Part shown: positions 24,444-32,452 of the stretch, piece after piece
How positions within the stretch are numbered: the stretch's first letter is position 1
Layout of the letters: the number at the start of each line of letters is the position of its first letter
From: Streptomyces sp. NRRL F-5727
GTDB lineage: Bacteria > Actinomycetota > Actinomycetes > Streptomycetales > Streptomycetaceae
Direction: 5' to 3'
Assembly (NCBI RefSeq): GCF_000719555.1
Contig: NZ_JOGX01000043.1
Coordinates: 1 to 54,121, forward strand
DNA length: 54,121 bases
Made by a program: the position numbers and the translations under genes
The notes under the pieces: model-generated
What the model was told of the DNA's origin: nothing
Seen by the model: the letters and a program-made list of their open reading frames with translations, nothing else
The model's database searches: none

Positions 24444-25226
24444 TCAGGCTTCCGTCGCCGCCTCGACCTCGTTTTCCGCGCCCCGGCGGGCATCGCCGTA
24501 CCGCACCGGCCCCAGCGCCTCCGGCAGCAGCCGCACCGCCTCCGCGACCGCCTCCCGGGCGGTGGCGAACGACCGCCCCGGATCCGACATGAGGCGGCGC
24601 AGCCGGTAGCCCCCCTCCCCGGTGCAGTACAGGCTCGGACCCACGACGTCCAGGGCCGGACGGGTCGCGGTGGAGAAGCGCAGAGCCCAGTGGCTCGTGA
24701 AGGGGTACAGCGCCCTCAACCGCGGTTCGGCGTACGCCGCTTCGACCAGGTCCCGGTGGGCGTACGCCCAGGGGGTGTCGAGTTCGGCCGCCTCCGTGCG
24801 CAGGTACCGCCACTCGGACTCCACCATGCGTGCGGGGTCGGGCTCGACCAGCTCCAGGTGGCCGGTGGGGCGGACGGAAGGGGCCGCCGCGTGGATCTCG
24901 TCCGGCGTCCGGCCGTCGTACCAGGCGCGGAGCGCCCGCGCGACCTGGTCCAGGTCGTCCGTCACGCCGTGGACGAGGGGCAGGTCGAGGAGCGGTACCC
25001 CTGCCCCGACCGACCACTTCCGCTCATGGGCCCGGGCGGAGACGCGCATCGCGTCCCGGTGCGGCAGCACGCTCCCACACGTGGCGCTGGTGAGCGGCCC
25101 GTCGTCGGGCGAGGTCAGGGGTACGTCGTCGAGGGCGCCGTCCGCGACCGCGCGGAGCGCGGCGGCGAGGCTGCCGGCGGCGGCGATGTCGGGGTACAGG
25201 ACGGCGGGTTCGGGAGGCGTCGGCAT
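24444..25226 (-). CDS. DUF6193-like protein
   Basis: The 260-residue soluble protein begins MPTPPEPAVLYPDIAAAGSL and contains ERKWSVGAGVPLLDLPLVHG, ARALRAWYDGRTPDEIHAAA, ESEWRYLRTEAAE, the conserved-looking ALYPFTSHWALRFSTATRPA and GYRLRRLMSDPG near the end. From memory this matches the DUF6193 family found in Streptomyces and sometimes called natural product biosynthesis-associated; no biosynthetic genes are adjacent, so that label should not be taken as function. It starts at ATG 25226 and lies on the same strand as the MFS exporter gene, 26 bp upstream, possibly in one transcript. Confidence 0.6.
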   Translation of the reverse strand: MPTPPEPAVLYPDIAAAGSLAAALRAVADGALDDVPLTSPDDGPLTSATCGSVLPHRDAMRVSARAHERKWSVGAGVPLLDLPLVHGVTDDLDQVARALRAWYDGRTPDEIHAAAPSVRPTGHLELVEPDPARMVESEWRYLRTEAAELDTPWAYAHRDLVEAAYAEPRLRALYPFTSHWALRFSTATRPALDVVGPSLYCTGEGGYRLRRLMSDPGRSFATAREAVAEAVRLLPEALGPVRYGDARRGAENEVEAATEA

Positions 25227-25252
25227 GGCGCCGATTCTCCCTGGTCCGCGCG

Positions 25253-26596
25253 TCAGCCGGTGGGGGTCGGCCAGTGGCGGTGGAGGGCGTCGATGCGGAA
25301 GGTGTGGACGTGCCGGTGGTCCGGGCCGGTCGCGGTGGCCATGTGGGGGTGACCGGCGGGGAGTTCGGGGTGCGTGTGCTCCAGTTGCTCCGGGTCGCCG
25401 CGCGGCCAGAGCCGGGCGGCGGCGACGGCGGCGGCCAGGGCGACGGCGGTGAGGGCGGCGGCGGAGACGGCGGTCCCCGCGCGGGCGGCGAGCCAGCCGG
25501 CCAGCGGGTACGTCAGCAGCCAGCATCCGTGCGAGAGGGAGAACCGGGCGGCGAAGACGGCGGGCAGGTCGGCGTCGGCCGCGGACCGGCGCAGCAGCCG
25601 GCCGCCGGGGGTGAGGACCGCCGAGGTGGCGGCGCCGAGGCAGAGCCAGACGGCGAGCAGTGCCGGCCAGGCGGCCGCCCGGTGCGCGTCGGCCCAGCCG
25701 GAGGCGAGTCCGGCGGTCAGCAGGCCGAGCGCGGCGGCGAGGACGGCGGCGGCGGGCAGCATGAGGGCCCGGTCGCCCGTCCGGTCGAGCAGGCGCGGCA
25801 GGAGCAGGGCCACGGCCATCGAGCCCGCCCCGTACGCGGCGAGGGCGAGGGACACGTCGCCGGGCGGCCGGGCCAGCCCGTCCTGGACGAGGACGACCGT
25901 GTCGACGAGGACCGCCGCGCCGGCCGCGGCGACGGCGAGGTCGAGGGCGAGCAGGGCGCGCAGCCGGGGCGTGGCGAGGAGGAGCCGGACGCCGAGGATC
26001 CGCTCGGCCGCCGGCCCCGGCCGGTCCTCCGGCGGGAGGCGCAGGGGGAGGACGAGGAGCGCGGAGAGGAGGAACCCGGCCGCGGTGCCGGTGAACAGCC
26101 ATCCGTACGGCACGAGGGCGAGGAGGGCGGCGGCCAGGACGGGGCTGGCGAGGCTCTCCAGGTCGTAGGCGAGCCGGGAGAGGGCGAGCGCCCGGGTGTA
26201 GTCGCGCTCCTCGGGCAGGACGCGCGGGATGGTCGCCTGGAAGGCGGGGGTGAAGACGGCGGAGGCGGCCTGGAGCAGCAGGACCAGCGCGTACACCTGC
26301 CAGACCTGGTCCACGAACGGCAGGACCAGCGCGGCGAGCAGCCGTACGAGGTCGGCGCCGACGAGCAGCGCCCGGCGCGGCACCCGGCGGGCCAGCGCCC
26401 CGGCGAGCGGGGCCAGACCGACGTACGCGGCCATCTTGAGCGCGAGCGCGGTGCCCAGCACGGCGGGCGCGTGCCCGCCGGCGAGGTCGTACGCGAGGAG
26501 GGCGAGGGCCACGGTCGCCAGGCCCGTGCCCGTGAGGGCGACGACCTGGGCCAGGAAGAGGTGCCGGTACGTGCGGTCGCGCAGGACGGACAGCAT
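25253..26596 (-). CDS. MFS exporter with C-terminal histidine-rich tail (possible Ni/Co efflux)
   Basis: The 447-residue protein has about 12 membrane helices and MFS_3-type loops (GALARRVPRRALLVGADLVR, AFQATIPRVLPEERDYTRAL). The cytoplasmic C-terminus (about residues 399-447) contains nine His (e.g. LEHTHPELPAGHPH, DHRHVHTF, ALHRHWPTP). NreB-type nickel exporters are MFS proteins with His-rich tails, and the neighbouring ArsR regulator resembles Ni/Co sensor KmtR, so metal export is a reasoned guess; this MFS branch also exports siderophores and drugs. ATG 26596 is preferred because GAGGG lies just upstream. A start at 26647 would place it on the operator-like palindrome. Confidence 0.8.
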   Translation of the reverse strand: MLSVLRDRTYRHLFLAQVVALTGTGLATVALALLAYDLAGGHAPAVLGTALALKMAAYVGLAPLAGALARRVPRRALLVGADLVRLLAALVLPFVDQVWQVYALVLLLQAASAVFTPAFQATIPRVLPEERDYTRALALSRLAYDLESLASPVLAAALLALVPYGWLFTGTAAGFLLSALLVLPLRLPPEDRPGPAAERILGVRLLLATPRLRALLALDLAVAAAGAAVLVDTVVLVQDGLARPPGDVSLALAAYGAGSMAVALLLPRLLDRTGDRALMLPAAAVLAAALGLLTAGLASGWADAHRAAAWPALLAVWLCLGAATSAVLTPGGRLLRRSAADADLPAVFAARFSLSHGCWLLTYPLAGWLAARAGTAVSAAALTAVALAAAVAAARLWPRGDPEQLEHTHPELPAGHPHMATATGPDHRHVHTFRIDALHRHWPTPTG

Positions 26597-26650
26597 GGGG
26601 ACGCCCTCGGTCGGCTCGGGTGCGGTCCCCTTCACCGTAGCCGACATGTG

Positions 26651-26666
26651 CATGTGTGCGCACATG
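26651..26666. promoter_or_regulatory. candidate ArsR operator upstream of the MFS gene
   Basis: CATGTGTGCGCACATG has perfect 6-bp arms (CATGTG/CACATG) around TGCG and is preceded by another ATGTGCATG motif. It lies in the promoter region of the MFS gene, between it and the ArsR gene. ArsR/SmtB repressors bind such imperfect 12-2-12-like dyads. The AT content here is higher than in surrounding DNA. Confidence 0.5.
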
Positions 26667-26720
26667 ACGATTACGAAACGGCGGGAAGCCGCGCCTGGAC
26701 CCCGTGCGGTGCCCGTCGCC

Positions 26721-26777
26721 TCAGACGTGTCCGTCGTGTTCATACGTGTCCGTCGTGTCAGACGTGTCCGTCGCGTC
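26721..26777. repeat. three ~19-bp tandem repeats after the ArsR gene
   Basis: TCAGACGTGTCCGTCGTGT (26721-26739), TCATACGTGTCCGTCGTGT (26740-26758) and a third copy overlapping by one base (26758-26776) form a tandem array that continues as GTCCGTCGCGTC up to the arsR stop codon at 26785. It occupies the spacer between arsR and the MFS promoter. Confidence 0.85.
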
Positions 26778-26784
26778 CGTCGCG

Positions 26785-27144
26785 TCAGTCGTGCCAGGGC
26801 TCCCCCGTCACCACATGGTCGGCCCGGTTCAGGGCCTCGACCACCAGCCGCTTGAGATGCCCGTCCGGCAGCGCGTACACCACCCGCCGCCCGTCCTTCC
26901 GGGCCTGGACGAGCCCGCCCAGCCGGAGTTTGGCGAGGTGCTGGCTGACCGCCGGCCGCGCCGCCCCGCACGCCTCCGTCAGCGCGCCGACGTCGGCCTC
27001 GCCCCGCGTGAGCAGCCAGAGCAGCTGCAGCCGGGTCGGGTCGCTGAGCAGCCCGAACACCTCGGCCGCCGCCGCGAGCTCGGGCGCCCCCGGCGTCCGC
27101 GGATGGACGGGGGACACGACCTGTTCACGTACGGGATCCGCCAT
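26785..27144 (-). CDS. ArsR/SmtB-family metal-responsive repressor, KmtR-like
   Basis: The 119-residue winged-helix regulator has EVFGLLSDPTRLQLLWLL, the recognition helix ARPAVSQHLAKLR (residues ~61-73) and wing KDGRRVVYAL. C-terminal residues H96, D109, H110 and H118 have the same spacing as the recalled Ni/Co ligands of Mycobacterium tuberculosis KmtR (H88, E101, H102, H110), with Asp replacing Glu. The CxC site of ArsR/CadC is absent. It should repress the adjacent His-tailed MFS gene and be released by Ni(II) or Co(II). ATG 27144 was chosen on the conserved start MADPVREQ. Metal identity is inference. Confidence 0.88.
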   Translation of the reverse strand: MADPVREQVVSPVHPRTPGAPELAAAAEVFGLLSDPTRLQLLWLLTRGEADVGALTEACGAARPAVSQHLAKLRLGGLVQARKDGRRVVYALPDGHLKRLVVEALNRADHVVTGEPWHD

Positions 27145-27247
27145 GGAGCCATCGTAGGGAGACGGGCGGGGCTGTTCAGGCCGTGGGGGCGCGGGCGCGG
27201 TGAGGCGCGGGCGCGGGCGCGGTGGGGCGCGACCGTGGGCGCGGGGA

Positions 27248-27290
27248 GGGCGTGGCCTTCGGTGCGGTGGGGGCGTGGCCTTCGGTGCGG
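27248..27290. repeat. duplicated 20-bp element upstream of the STAS gene
   Basis: GGGCGTGGCCTTCGGTGCGG is present at 27248-27267 and 27271-27290 (23-bp period). It lies in the 276-bp divergent region between the arsR and STAS genes, in a stretch already rich in GCGGGC repeats (27180-27245). Confidence 0.85.
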
Positions 27291-27420
27291 ATGCCGCACG
27301 CCGCCTGTCCGGGTGCCGGGACGGGTGACCGATCCGTGGACCGGTCGTGCGCGGGGGCGGGCTCTCGGGTGAGGATGCTGCGGACGGCCGGGACGTGGCC
27401 GGGAGCGAGGAGAGACGACG

Positions 27421-27825
27421 ATGACCATCGAGTGGCGCTACACCATCCACCCCGGCCTCGGTGTGCTCTCCTTGGCCGGCTTCCTCGGCCAGGAGGCCGT
27501 GGGGCGGTTCCAGGGGGCCGTCGGCTGGGCGCTCGCCCGCGGCACCGGCCCCGTGGTCCTCGACCTGACCGGACTGCGCGGCTGGTCCGACGGCGGCCGG
27601 CTCGCCGTGTCCGAGGCCGCATCGCGGCTGGCCGCCGAGGGGCGCGGGCTCGAACTGGCCGCCGTGCCGGGGAGCGGGGCGGGTGGCGCGCCGGACGGCG
27701 GCTTCGCCGACGGGCCGGTGGCCATCGCGGTGCACGGCGACCTCGCCGCCGCCCTCGCCGCCCACCGGGACCGGGGTGTCGAGGAACGCGCGTGGCGCAG
27801 CGACGCCTGGCCCGAGGGCGGCTGA
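27421..27825 (+). CDS. STAS-domain protein (anti-sigma factor antagonist-like)
   Basis: The 134-residue protein follows the STAS fold: WRYTIHPGLGVLSLAGFLGQ, PVVLDLTGLRGWSDGGRLAV and, later, PVAIAVHGDLAAALAAHRDR. S56 in GWSDGG occupies the position of the serine phosphorylated by anti-sigma kinases in SpoIIAA/RsbV proteins. The mid-region ELAAVPGSGAGG replaces the usual VRVRxVP segment. GAGGAG before the ATG supports the start. Streptomyces encode many such antagonists regulating SigB-like sigma factors; no anti-sigma or sigma gene is adjacent, so the partner is unknown. Confidence 0.78.
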   Translation: MTIEWRYTIHPGLGVLSLAGFLGQEAVGRFQGAVGWALARGTGPVVLDLTGLRGWSDGGRLAVSEAASRLAAEGRGLELAAVPGSGAGGAPDGGFADGPVAIAVHGDLAAALAAHRDRGVEERAWRSDAWPEGG

Positions 27826-27898
27826 GAGGGCCGACTGCCTGGCCGGGGGCAGCTGGGACAGAGGGCGGCCGAGGCCGAGGCGGCCGAGGGCGCCCCGG

Positions 27899-29113
27899 TC
27901 AGAACCAGTGCAGGCAGTGCGGCGGGCGCTCCGTGCGGAAGAGGGCGTCGGCGAGACCGGCCGCCTCCGGGTGATGGGCGCGGACGTGGCCCGCGCCCAC
28001 GAGGGTGCTGGGGGCCGTACCGCCGAGGTAGACCGAGCCCAGGTCGCTCACGTCCAGGGACAGGTCGGGGCCCCGGTCCGTCGGGACGCAGTCGGCCTTG
28101 CCGTCCCGGACGGTCAGCAGGTGGCGGCCGCGCTCACCGAGGAACGGGTCGTGGACGTCGAGGACGAGCTCGCCGTCCGTGAGCCAGCCGCGCGCGGTCA
28201 GCGCGCGCGGGACGTCGAGGATGCGCACCCACAGCCAGTCGGTGTCGTTTCCCACCTCGGCGGCCCGGTAGTCCGCGAAGCGGTGGCGCAGTGGATGGGC
28301 GGGCGGGACGTGCTTGAAGACGACCTTCTCGACCAGGTCGTGGTCGAGCGCGAAGCGGGCCAGCTCGGCGAAGACCGCGTCGTCGGCGGTGATGATCTCG
28401 TCGACCGTCAGCGTCCCTCCGTCGAGGGAGTACGAGGCGTACCCGTCCGGGTTCCCTTCGGCGTCCCGGTGGACGGCGACGTGCCGCGGCGCCTTCGCGA
28501 CCGGCGGCTGCCCCGCCCCGAGGGCCCACCAGCGGGGCGGCCGGGAGAGCGCACCGGGCCGGGCGCGGCGGTAGCGGTCGTAGACCTCTTCGAGGACGGC
28601 GCCGCCGTCGGCCCGCCGGACCAGCTCGACCGAGCCCGCCGGGGCGGGCGCCGTCGCGCGCGGGGCCGCGAACGCGCTCTGGTGGCGCTGTACGGTCATC
28701 CGCTGCGTGGAGGTCGCCGGTCCGTAGCCGAACCTGCGGTAGATGAGGGCCTCGGAGGCCAGCAGCACCGAGAGGATCTCGCCCCGCGCCCTCAGCTCGG
28801 TGAGCTGGTGCCGCATCATCGTGCTGAGCACGCCCTGGCGCCGGTGCGAGGGCAGGACGCCCACGGCGGTCACACCGGACACCGGGACGACGGTCTCGCC
28901 GGGCAGGGTGAGTTCGAAGGAGTACGCGCCGGCGGTGCCGACGGGGCGCCCGTCCGGGGCGACCGCGAGGAGGTTGCGCTCCATCTCCAGGGCCGACCAC
29001 CAGACACCACCGCCGTCTGCGCCCGGGGTCTCCGGGAAGCGCCCGAACGCGGCGTGCAAGGTGTCGACGAAGACACCGAGGTCCTCGTCGGTCGTGGGAC
29101 GGATCTCTACCAC
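27899..29113 (-). CDS. GNAT N-acetyltransferase, Eis-like
   Basis: The 404-residue protein has an N-terminal GNAT domain with the acetyl-CoA loop GVLPSHRRQGVLSTMM (about 85-100) and IYRRFGYGPAT, containing the Tyr used as general acid in Eis. A central domain (about 160-290) and a C-terminal sterol-carrier-like domain follow, ending CLHWF; the C-terminal Phe carboxylate serves as base in Eis. Such enzymes acetylate amines broadly, including aminoglycosides, but native Streptomyces targets are unknown. A possible promoter (TTGACC-N17-TGCACT) lies upstream. The ATG 29113 overlaps the basic stretch MVEIRPTTDEDLGVF, typical of GNAT starts. Confidence 0.9.
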   Translation of the reverse strand: MVEIRPTTDEDLGVFVDTLHAAFGRFPETPGADGGGVWWSALEMERNLLAVAPDGRPVGTAGAYSFELTLPGETVVPVSGVTAVGVLPSHRRQGVLSTMMRHQLTELRARGEILSVLLASEALIYRRFGYGPATSTQRMTVQRHQSAFAAPRATAPAPAGSVELVRRADGGAVLEEVYDRYRRARPGALSRPPRWWALGAGQPPVAKAPRHVAVHRDAEGNPDGYASYSLDGGTLTVDEIITADDAVFAELARFALDHDLVEKVVFKHVPPAHPLRHRFADYRAAEVGNDTDWLWVRILDVPRALTARGWLTDGELVLDVHDPFLGERGRHLLTVRDGKADCVPTDRGPDLSLDVSDLGSVYLGGTAPSTLVGAGHVRAHHPEAAGLADALFRTERPPHCLHWF

Positions 29114-29161
29114 TACGGCTGCCTCCTCGTGCCGGCCCCACGGCTCCGTGGCGCCCGCATC

Positions 29162-29190
29162 AGTGCACCGCCGCCCTGCGACCCGGTCAA
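29162..29190 (-). promoter_or_regulatory. predicted promoter of the Eis-like gene
   Basis: Read on the minus strand, TTGACC (complement of 29185-29190) and TGCACT (complement of 29162-29167) are spaced by 17 bp, about 48 bp before the ATG at 29113. The -35 is good and the -10 is weak. Confidence 0.45.
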
Positions 29191-29257
29191 ACGAATTAGG
29201 AGGTGGGGGCGCTGACGGGGCGACACGCGGAGGCGCGGTGCGTGCGCCCGGCCAGGC

Positions 29258-29689
29258 TCAGTCGAGGCAGAACTCGTTGCCCTCGACGTCCCGCATGTTG
29301 ATGCAGGACTCGTTGACACCGTCGGCGTACAGCGTCAGGTCGTGGACGGCGCCGAGCGCGACCAGGCGCGCGCACTCCGCCTCCAGGGCGGCCAGCCGCT
29401 CCGCGCCCACGAGCCCGGTGCCGGCCCGCACGTCGAGGTGCACCCGGTTCTTGACGACCTTGCCCTCGGGAACGCGCTGGAAGTAGAGCCGCGGCTCGTC
29501 GCCCACCGGGTTGATCGAGGCCCAGTCCGCACCCCGGCGCCCGGGCTCGGCGTCGTCGAACTCCTCCCAGGAGGCGAACCCCTCCGGCGCCGGCGGCGCG
29601 TCGTGACCGAGTACGGCGCACCAGAAGCGCGCGACCCGCTCCGGTTCGGCGCAGTCGAAAGTGATTTGAAGCTTCTTGATCGACGACAT
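29258..29689 (-). CDS. VOC family protein
   Basis: The 143-residue protein begins MSSIKKLQITFDCAEPERVA, followed by RFWCAVLGHDAPPAPEGF, then RLYFQRVPEGKVVKNRVHLD and INMRDVEGNEFCLD at the end. These are the paired beta-alpha-beta-beta-beta modules of glyoxalase-like proteins, close to the actinobacterial group annotated as VOC/glyoxalase with an RLYFQ-VPE-K-NR-HLD core. TATGAT on the minus strand lies 6 bp before the ATG, so a leaderless mRNA is likely. A metal centre is uncertain; H in NRVHLD and E in GNEFCLD are candidates. Function unknown. Confidence 0.8.
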   Translation of the reverse strand: MSSIKKLQITFDCAEPERVARFWCAVLGHDAPPAPEGFASWEEFDDAEPGRRGADWASINPVGDEPRLYFQRVPEGKVVKNRVHLDVRAGTGLVGAERLAALEAECARLVALGAVHDLTLYADGVNESCINMRDVEGNEFCLD

Positions 29690-29758
29690 CGGGCCATCAT
29701 AGGTCGGCGCTTCCGAGGGCTCCGGGCATTTTTCGCCCAGGCCGGGCCGGCCCACGGC

Positions 29759-29791
29759 GGTCCGGAGGCGGTCCGGAGGCGGTCCGGAGGC
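29759..29791. repeat. three perfect 11-bp tandem repeats
   Basis: GGTCCGGAGGC occurs three times in a row (29759-29769, 29770-29780, 29781-29791), upstream of the VOC gene start and away from any coding frame. Confidence 0.9.
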
Positions 29792-30027
29792 GGACCGGTG
29801 GCGCGTAGCAGACGCTCAACTACCGCTACGGGAAACACGCTTGAGTCGCGCTCCCGGCGCTGCCCCCACCACCCGTCCCCGCGACCGGAGTCGGCCCGGT
29901 CCCCCCTCGCCAGGGCGACGACCCCGAGGGCACGCCCCCGACGCCGCACCCTCGCACCCCCCGCGGCGCCGGACAGCAACCCCCACCCCTCGTTCATATT
30001 CCTGAACACCCATCACGTACCCGCATA

Positions 30028-30057
30028 TTGACGCGTCTCCGACACTCCCCCTAGCGT
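30028..30057 (+). promoter_or_regulatory. predicted promoter of the PL9 pectate lyase gene
   Basis: TTGACG (30028-30033) and TAGCGT (30052-30057) are 18 bp apart. The downstream palindrome starts 15 bp after the -10 box. Layout mirrors the PL1 gene promoter at 9255-9284. Confidence 0.6.
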
Positions 30058-30072
30058 CGGCGCCAGCACGCC

Positions 30073-30086
30073 AGAAAGCGCTTTCT
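30073..30086 (+). promoter_or_regulatory. perfect 14-bp operator palindrome before PL9
   Basis: AGAAAGCGCTTTCT is a perfect palindrome, identical over GAAAGCGCTTTCT to the site at 9293-9305 before the PL1 gene. It lies between the predicted promoter and the AGGAG at 30115-30119. Central CG and flanking A/T halves fit a LacI-family operator. Confidence 0.7.
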
Positions 30087-30125
30087 CGCCTGTGTCCGAG
30101 CCGCTTCCCCCACCAGGAGACACCG

Positions 30126-31706
30126 ATGCGCACCCCTTCCCTCGCCGTGAGCGTGGGCCTCGTCGCCGGCACTCTCGTCGCACTGTCGACCGCCGGCGGC
30201 GCCCAGGCCGCGACCGTCCGGTACGAGGCCGAGAGCTCGCCCGCCGTCTGTACCGGGACGATCGACTCCGACTGGACCGGGTTCTCCGGCAGCGGGTTCT
30301 GCAACGGCACCAACGCCACCGGCGCGCAGGCCCAGTTCAGCGTGTCGGCGCCCGCCGCCGGGAGCGCGACGCTCACCGTGCGGTTCGCCAACGGGTCGAC
30401 CACCGCACGCCCCGCCGACGTCGTGGTCAACGGGACGACCGTCGCCGCCGCCTCCTCGTTCGAGTCCACGGGTACGTGGACGGGCTGGACGTCCCGGACG
30501 TTCACCGTGCCGGTCGCGGCCGGCGCCAACACCGTCCGGCTCGTCCCGACGACCGCCGCCGGTCTGCCCAACATCGACTACGTCGAGCTGGCCACGGCCG
30601 ACTCCCCCGCCCCCTCCGGCCCCGCCCTCTACGTGTCGCCCGCCGGGACCGCGGGCGCCTCCGGCACCCAGGCCGACCCGACGACGCTCGCCTCCGCGAT
30701 CACCCGGATCGGCGCCGGTGGCACGATCTACCTGCGCGGCGGTACGTACGCGCACTCCACGACCGTCACCGTCGCCGCGGGCAACAACGGCACCTCCGCC
30801 GCCCGCAAGACGATCGCCGCCTACCCGGGTGAGACGCCGGTCCTCGACTTCTCCGCGATGGCGGAGTCCTCGTCCAACCGGGGGCTCGCCCTCAACGGCA
30901 ACTTCTGGCACGTGAAGGGCCTGATCGTGCAGCGCGCCGGCGACAACGGCATCTACGTCGGCGGCAGCGACAACGTCATCGAGCGCACGGTCACCCGCTT
31001 CAACCGGGACACCGGCCTCCAGCTCGGGCGGATCGGCTCCACCACCCCGCGCGACCAGTGGCCGGCCCGTAACCTCATGGTGAGCGTCGAGTCGCACGAC
31101 AACGCCGACGCGGCCGGCGAGAACGCGGACGGCTTCGCCGCGAAGCTGACCACGGGGCCGGGCAACGTCTTCCGGTACGCGGTCGCCCACCACAACATCG
31201 ACGACGGCTGGGACCTCTACACCAAGCCCGACACCGGCCCGATCGACCCGGTGACGATCGAGTACTCCCTCGCCTACACCAACGGCACCCTCTCCGACGG
31301 CACGGTGAACGCCAACGGCGACCGCAACGGCTACAAGCTCGGCGGGGAGTCGATCGCCGTCGACCACGTCGTGCGGCGCAGCATCGCCTACCGCAACGGC
31401 AAGCACGGCTTCACCTACAACAGCAACCCGGGCTCGCTGAAGGTCTCCGAGAACATCTCGGTCGACAACGCGCAGCGCAACTTCACCTTCGAGGCGGGTA
31501 CGTCGGTGTTCCGGGGCAACACGTCCTGCCGCAGCACGAGTTCGGGCACCAACGACAAGCTCGTGGGCGACGTGGACGGCACGAACCAGTTCTGGTCCGG
31601 TACGAACGGCTCGCGGTGCGCGAACCACAGCGGCGCCCTCGGCTGGTCGTTCGCCTCGAACGGTTCGCTCGTCGCCACCTTCGGGGGCCGGCCCGTCACC
31701 TGGTAG
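30126..31706 (+). CDS. secreted PL9 pectate lyase with N-terminal CBM35-like module
   Basis: The 526-residue precursor has a signal peptide (1-~29, TAGGAQAA). A carbohydrate-binding module follows (about 30-160; VRYEAESSPAVC, GFSGSGFCNG, ARPADVVVNG, NIDYVELATA), of CBM35/CBM6 type, and then a right-handed beta-helix lyase (about 175-526). The hallmark ENADGFAAKLTTGPGNVFRY plus AHHNIDDGWDLYTK supplies the Asp calcium ligands of PL9 enzymes, and a Lys in the coil serves as base in this family. It degrades pectate outside the cell. AGGAG precedes the ATG. Shares an operator with the PL1 gene 20 kb away. Confidence 0.93.
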   Translation: MRTPSLAVSVGLVAGTLVALSTAGGAQAATVRYEAESSPAVCTGTIDSDWTGFSGSGFCNGTNATGAQAQFSVSAPAAGSATLTVRFANGSTTARPADVVVNGTTVAAASSFESTGTWTGWTSRTFTVPVAAGANTVRLVPTTAAGLPNIDYVELATADSPAPSGPALYVSPAGTAGASGTQADPTTLASAITRIGAGGTIYLRGGTYAHSTTVTVAAGNNGTSAARKTIAAYPGETPVLDFSAMAESSSNRGLALNGNFWHVKGLIVQRAGDNGIYVGGSDNVIERTVTRFNRDTGLQLGRIGSTTPRDQWPARNLMVSVESHDNADAAGENADGFAAKLTTGPGNVFRYAVAHHNIDDGWDLYTKPDTGPIDPVTIEYSLAYTNGTLSDGTVNANGDRNGYKLGGESIAVDHVVRRSIAYRNGKHGFTYNSNPGSLKVSENISVDNAQRNFTFEAGTSVFRGNTSCRSTSSGTNDKLVGDVDGTNQFWSGTNGSRCANHSGALGWSFASNGSLVATFGGRPVTW

Positions 31707-31736
31707 GCCGCGAACCGCCCGCCCGTGCCCGCCCGT

Positions 31737-32393
31737 TCAGGAGCGGGCGCGGGCGCGCAGTTCCCTGCCGAGGGCGTACGCGGCCCACAGGTCGTCGCCC
31801 TCGTACCCGGCGCCGGCCAGTGCGCGCAGCGCCGGGGAGGCGTTGACGGCGACCGTGTGCCGCAGGACGAAGAACAGCGGCACGTCGGAGCCGGAGTCGC
31901 CGTAGGCGACGCAGGAGTCCCGGTCGATGCCGAGGGCGGTGCGGAGGCGGTCGACGGCGGTGACCTTGTCCTGGGGGACGAGGATCCTGGCGGGGTCGGG
32001 CGCCGCGCGGAACGGGGGCGGCGGGAAGCCGGAGGCCACCACCTCGTCGACGCCGAGGCCGCGGAGCCGGTCGGCGAAGAAGTCCGGCGACATCGTGACG
32101 ACGACGGCCCGGTCCCCCCTCTCCCGGATGTCCGCGAGGACGTCCGGGAGCCCGCCGATCCACGGGGCCCCGTCGAACGCCTCCGCGACGACGCCCGGGG
32201 TCAGCTCCCGCCACAGCCCGTGCAGGGCGGCGGCGAAGCCCCGGGTGTCGATGCTCCCGGCGGCGAACTCGCCCTCCAGTGCGCGGAGTTCGTCCAGACA
32301 GCCGAGCCGGGCGGCGATCTCCAGGCTGGCCGAGGTGTCCCTCAGCAGCGTGCCGTCCATGTCGAAGACGTGCAGCAGCCGTCCGTCCTCCAC
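31737..32393 (-). CDS. HAD-IB family phosphatase (SerB-like fold)
   Basis: The 218-residue protein has HAD motif I D11-M-D13-G-T-L, motif II in VVVTMSPDFF, a Lys in LVPQDKVTAV and motif IV YGDSGSDVPLF. The helical cap between motifs I and II (residues ~20-90) places it in subclass IB, with phosphoserine phosphatase-like enzymes. The substrate is probably a small phosphorylated metabolite. The GTG start at 32393 is chosen because GGGGAGG lies upstream and motif I begins at residue 9. It follows the FAD oxidase gene on the same strand after 59 bp and may be co-transcribed; a role in the nearby catabolic cluster is possible but not shown. Confidence 0.85.
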   Translation of the reverse strand: MEDGRLLHVFDMDGTLLRDTSASLEIAARLGCLDELRALEGEFAAGSIDTRGFAAALHGLWRELTPGVVAEAFDGAPWIGGLPDVLADIRERGDRAVVVTMSPDFFADRLRGLGVDEVVASGFPPPPFRAAPDPARILVPQDKVTAVDRLRTALGIDRDSCVAYGDSGSDVPLFFVLRHTVAVNASPALRALAGAGYEGDDLWAAYALGRELRARARS

Positions 32394-32452
32394 CGTGCCT
32401 CCCCGGGTCCGGGGATCAGCGTACGTCGCGGGCCGGGGCGGGGTGCTCGGGG

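Larger units (their letters stand above)
29690..30125. other. 436-bp intergenic region before the PL9 pectate lyase gene
   Basis: It contains three 11-bp repeats (29759-29791), a promoter at 30028-30057 and a palindromic operator at 30073-30086. The part 29800-30000 shows no codon structure or ribosome binding site on either strand. The stretch 29990-30050 is relatively AT-rich, as expected for a promoter. Confidence 0.6.

Noticed and set aside
24444..25226. DUF6193-like gene as a sign of a natural product cluster
   Set aside because: No polyketide synthase, NRPS, RiPP precursor or tailoring genes flank it; neighbours are Rid and an MFS/ArsR pair.
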